From Thermoplasmata archaeon (lineage in GTDB: Archaea; Thermoplasmatota; DTKX01; GCA-020343715), in the NCBI GenBank assembly GCA_020343715.1, contig CP070808.1, forward strand, positions 94,184-102,394: a DNA stretch of 8,211 bases, written 5' to 3'. Below are positions 6,993 to 8,211 of the stretch, piece after piece. Each line of letters starts with the position of its first letter. The stretch's first letter is position 1. The notes under the pieces are model-generated. The model searched no databases and had not been told where the DNA came from. It worked only from the letters and a program-made list of their open reading frames with translations. Both the position numbers and the translations under genes were made by a program.

Positions 6993-7460
6993 ATGGCCGA
7001 CGAGAAGGGGGAGCTGATCGCCGAGTCCTCGGCCCAGGTCACCCAGCTCATCCGCGGTCGGTTCCGCTTCGTGGCGGGCTTCTTCGGCATCATCGGGGTC
7101 CTCATGATACTGGCCTGGTTAATCCTTTGGCTCGTCCTCGATGTGTGGTGGGTGGTGTACATCATCTTCCTCGCAGCGGGGGTGCTCATGCTGTTCGTGT
7201 CGGCCAACCTCCTCTACCTCTCGGTGAGGGTCCCGTCGGTGAGGATATACGAGGGCGGGGTGCTGGTCAAGCCCCCCAAGGGCAAGACCGTCTTCCACCC
7301 GTGGGCCTACTTCAAGGGTTACACCATGAAGGAGATGGGTCCGGCGGAGGTCATCGAGCTGCAGCCACCGGACGGGGAGGGCATAAGCATCCACCAGTAC
7401 ACCGACAAGTACGCCATCATCAAGGAACTGGTGGAGGCGAACGTGCCCCTGGTGGAGTGA
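6993..7460 (+). CDS. Small membrane protein with two helices and a possible PH-like cytoplasmic domain
   Basis: A 155-residue predicted integral membrane protein of unknown function. A charged N terminus (1-25) precedes two hydrophobic helices at about 26-48 and 52-76. These are joined by a very short turn around D50, so both ends should lie on the same side, probably the cytoplasm. Residues about 79-155 form a soluble domain with alternating strands (VRIYEGGVLVKPP, KTVFHPWAYFKGY, AEVIELQPP) and a final helix (DKYAIIKELVEAN). This order recalls bacterial PH-like domains found in short membrane proteins, but I cannot confirm the family. The ATG at 6993 has AGGAG nine bases upstream. The gene sits 56 bp after the surface protein with no obvious promoter between them, so the two are likely one operon and may act together at the membrane. 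Confidence 0.82.
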   Translation: MADEKGELIAESSAQVTQLIRGRFRFVAGFFGIIGVLMILAWLILWLVLDVWWVVYIIFLAAGVLMLFVSANLLYLSVRVPSVRIYEGGVLVKPPKGKTVFHPWAYFKGYTMKEMGPAEVIELQPPDGEGISIHQYTDKYAIIKELVEANVPLVE

Positions 7461-7501
7461 GAGGGGGCCGACGGTCCGCCCGACCTGCTGGCATCCGCAA
7501 C

Positions 7502-7510
7502 GTTTTTTAA
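7502..7510 (+). promoter_or_regulatory. TATA-like box for ileS, possibly also an upstream terminator
   Basis: GTTTTTTAA is an A/T island in the 94-bp gap between the small membrane protein and ileS. Its centre lies about 48 bp before the ileS ATG, predicting a transcription start near 7531 and a leader of about 24 nt. The run of six T could also serve as an oligo-T terminator for the operon ending at 7460. The only ribosome-site-like sequence before ileS is a weak AAGGA near 7541-7545. Confidence 0.5.
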
Positions 7511-7554
7511 CCGTACCGCCTTTCTGGCCAAGTCTATTCAAAGGACGTGCTAGC

Positions 7555-8211
7555 ATGACGGAGCCCAGCTCGAGGAAGTACGAACCCCCTGCCCTGGAGG
7601 AGAGGATCATGGAGTTCTGGAGGGAGCACGACTGCTTCCAGGCCTCCATGGACATTAGGCAGGGGGCCGAGCCCTTCGTGTTCCTCGAGGGCCCCCCCAC
7701 CGCAAACGGCAGGCCGGGTATCCACTCGGTGGAGGCCCGCCAGTTCAAGGACATGGCCTGCAGGTACAAGACCATGCGCGGCTACCTGGTGGAGCGCAAG
7801 GGAGGCTGGGACACCCACGGCCTGCCCGTGGAGCTGGGCGTCGAGGAGGAGCTGGGGCTCCACGACAAGAAGGCCATCGAGGAGTACGGCATCGAGCGGT
7901 TCAACGCCAAGTGCCGGGAATCGGTGTTCACTTACGTGGACGAGTGGAAGCAGATGTCCGAGCGGATGGGCTTCTGGATCGACATGGACGACCCCTACAT
8001 CACCCTGGACCCCAAGTACATGGAGTCCGTCTGGTGGTCCCTCAAGCAACTTTGGGACCAGGGCCTCATCTCAAAGGGTGTCCGGGTGGTCCCCTACTGC
8101 CCCCGCTGCGGGACCACGCTGTCCTCCCACGAGGTGGCCCTAGGATATCGCGACGCCGAGGATCCGTCCATCACCATTAAGTTCAAGCTCCGGGACAAGG
8201 AGGACACCTTC
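7555..8211 (+). CDS. ileS: Isoleucyl-tRNA synthetase, N-terminal part (runs off the window)
   Basis: The first 219 residues of a class I aminoacyl-tRNA synthetase that charges tRNA-Ile in the cytoplasm; the frame is still open at the window end, where a full enzyme would be about 1000 residues. Diagnostic motifs are FLEGPPTANGRPG (43-55), GGWDTHGLPVE (83-93) and the zinc-knuckle-like YCPRCGTTLSSHEVALGY (181-198, with C182 and C185), an IleRS pattern rather than ValRS or LeuRS. The start ATG at 7555 gives the usual short N-terminal extension (KYEPPALEERIMEFW). The class signature expected as HxGH reads G55-I56-H57-S58. This matches the Gly/His-swapped GxHH form known in some IleRS but with Ser in the fourth place. 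The KMSKS loop and editing domain lie mostly or wholly outside the window, so activity cannot be judged further. Confidence 0.96.
   Translation, partial: MTEPSSRKYEPPALEERIMEFWREHDCFQASMDIRQGAEPFVFLEGPPTANGRPGIHSVEARQFKDMACRYKTMRGYLVERKGGWDTHGLPVELGVEEELGLHDKKAIEEYGIERFNAKCRESVFTYVDEWKQMSERMGFWIDMDDPYITLDPKYMESVWWSLKQLWDQGLISKGVRVVPYCPRCGTTLSSHEVALGYRDAEDPSITIKFKLRDKEDTF

Noticed and set aside
6989..7510. Alternative 173-codon plus frame overlapping the small membrane protein
   Set aside because: Gly/His/Arg-rich shadow; the 6993 frame has two clean transmembrane helices and a structured C-terminal domain.
7461..7554. RNA leader such as a T-box controlling ileS
   Set aside because: The gap is only 94 bp, lacks a recognisable stem I or T-box sequence, and the predicted leader is about 24 nt; archaea are not known to use T-boxes.

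Overview
This GC-rich window looks archaeal and chromosomal. It has A/T-rich TATA-like boxes about 30-45 bp ahead of several starts, one gene with an apparently near-leaderless start, an AGGAGG ribosome site on another, an archaeal-style isoleucyl-tRNA synthetase, and a secreted, membrane-anchored repeat protein of the kind found on euryarchaeal surfaces. All five complete genes stop with TGA. A Thermoplasmata or Methanomassiliicoccales-like euryarchaeon is my best guess, but it is an inference; no rRNA or marker gene in the window settles it.

Layout. Positions 1-979 (+) hold the last codons of a possible upstream gene and then a cysteine-rich protein of unknown function starting at a TTG that overlaps that gene's stop. 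It runs tail-to-tail into a carbamate kinase gene (arcC, 930-1886, minus), and the two 3' ends overlap by 50 bp. A PrsW-type intramembrane metalloprotease gene (1953-2678, minus) lies upstream of arcC on the same strand. The 151-bp gap at 2679-2829 separates the protease gene from a divergent plus-strand unit and carries a strong TATA box plus a bulged hairpin.

The centrepiece is a 1368-residue predicted surface protein (2830-6936, +). It has a signal peptide, five diverged tandem repeats of about 224-235 residues, a fibronectin type III domain, one transmembrane helix and an acidic cytoplasmic tail. Each repeat splits into two beta-rich halves at a nearly constant spacing. A small two-helix membrane protein with a possible PH-like cytoplasmic domain (6993-7460) follows after 56 bp and is probably co-transcribed. 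The window ends in the first 219 codons of isoleucyl-tRNA synthetase (ileS, 7555 onward), which has its own TATA-like box.

How they work together. ArcC and IleRS are housekeeping enzymes with no evident link to the rest. The candidate system is the surface protein, its small membrane partner and the divergent PrsW protease: envelope proteins sharing one control region. The most striking single-gene observation is the IleRS class I signature, which reads Gly-Ile-His-Ser where HIGH is expected. No RNA gene, mobile element or CRISPR array was seen, and no stretch over 300 bp lacks a gene.
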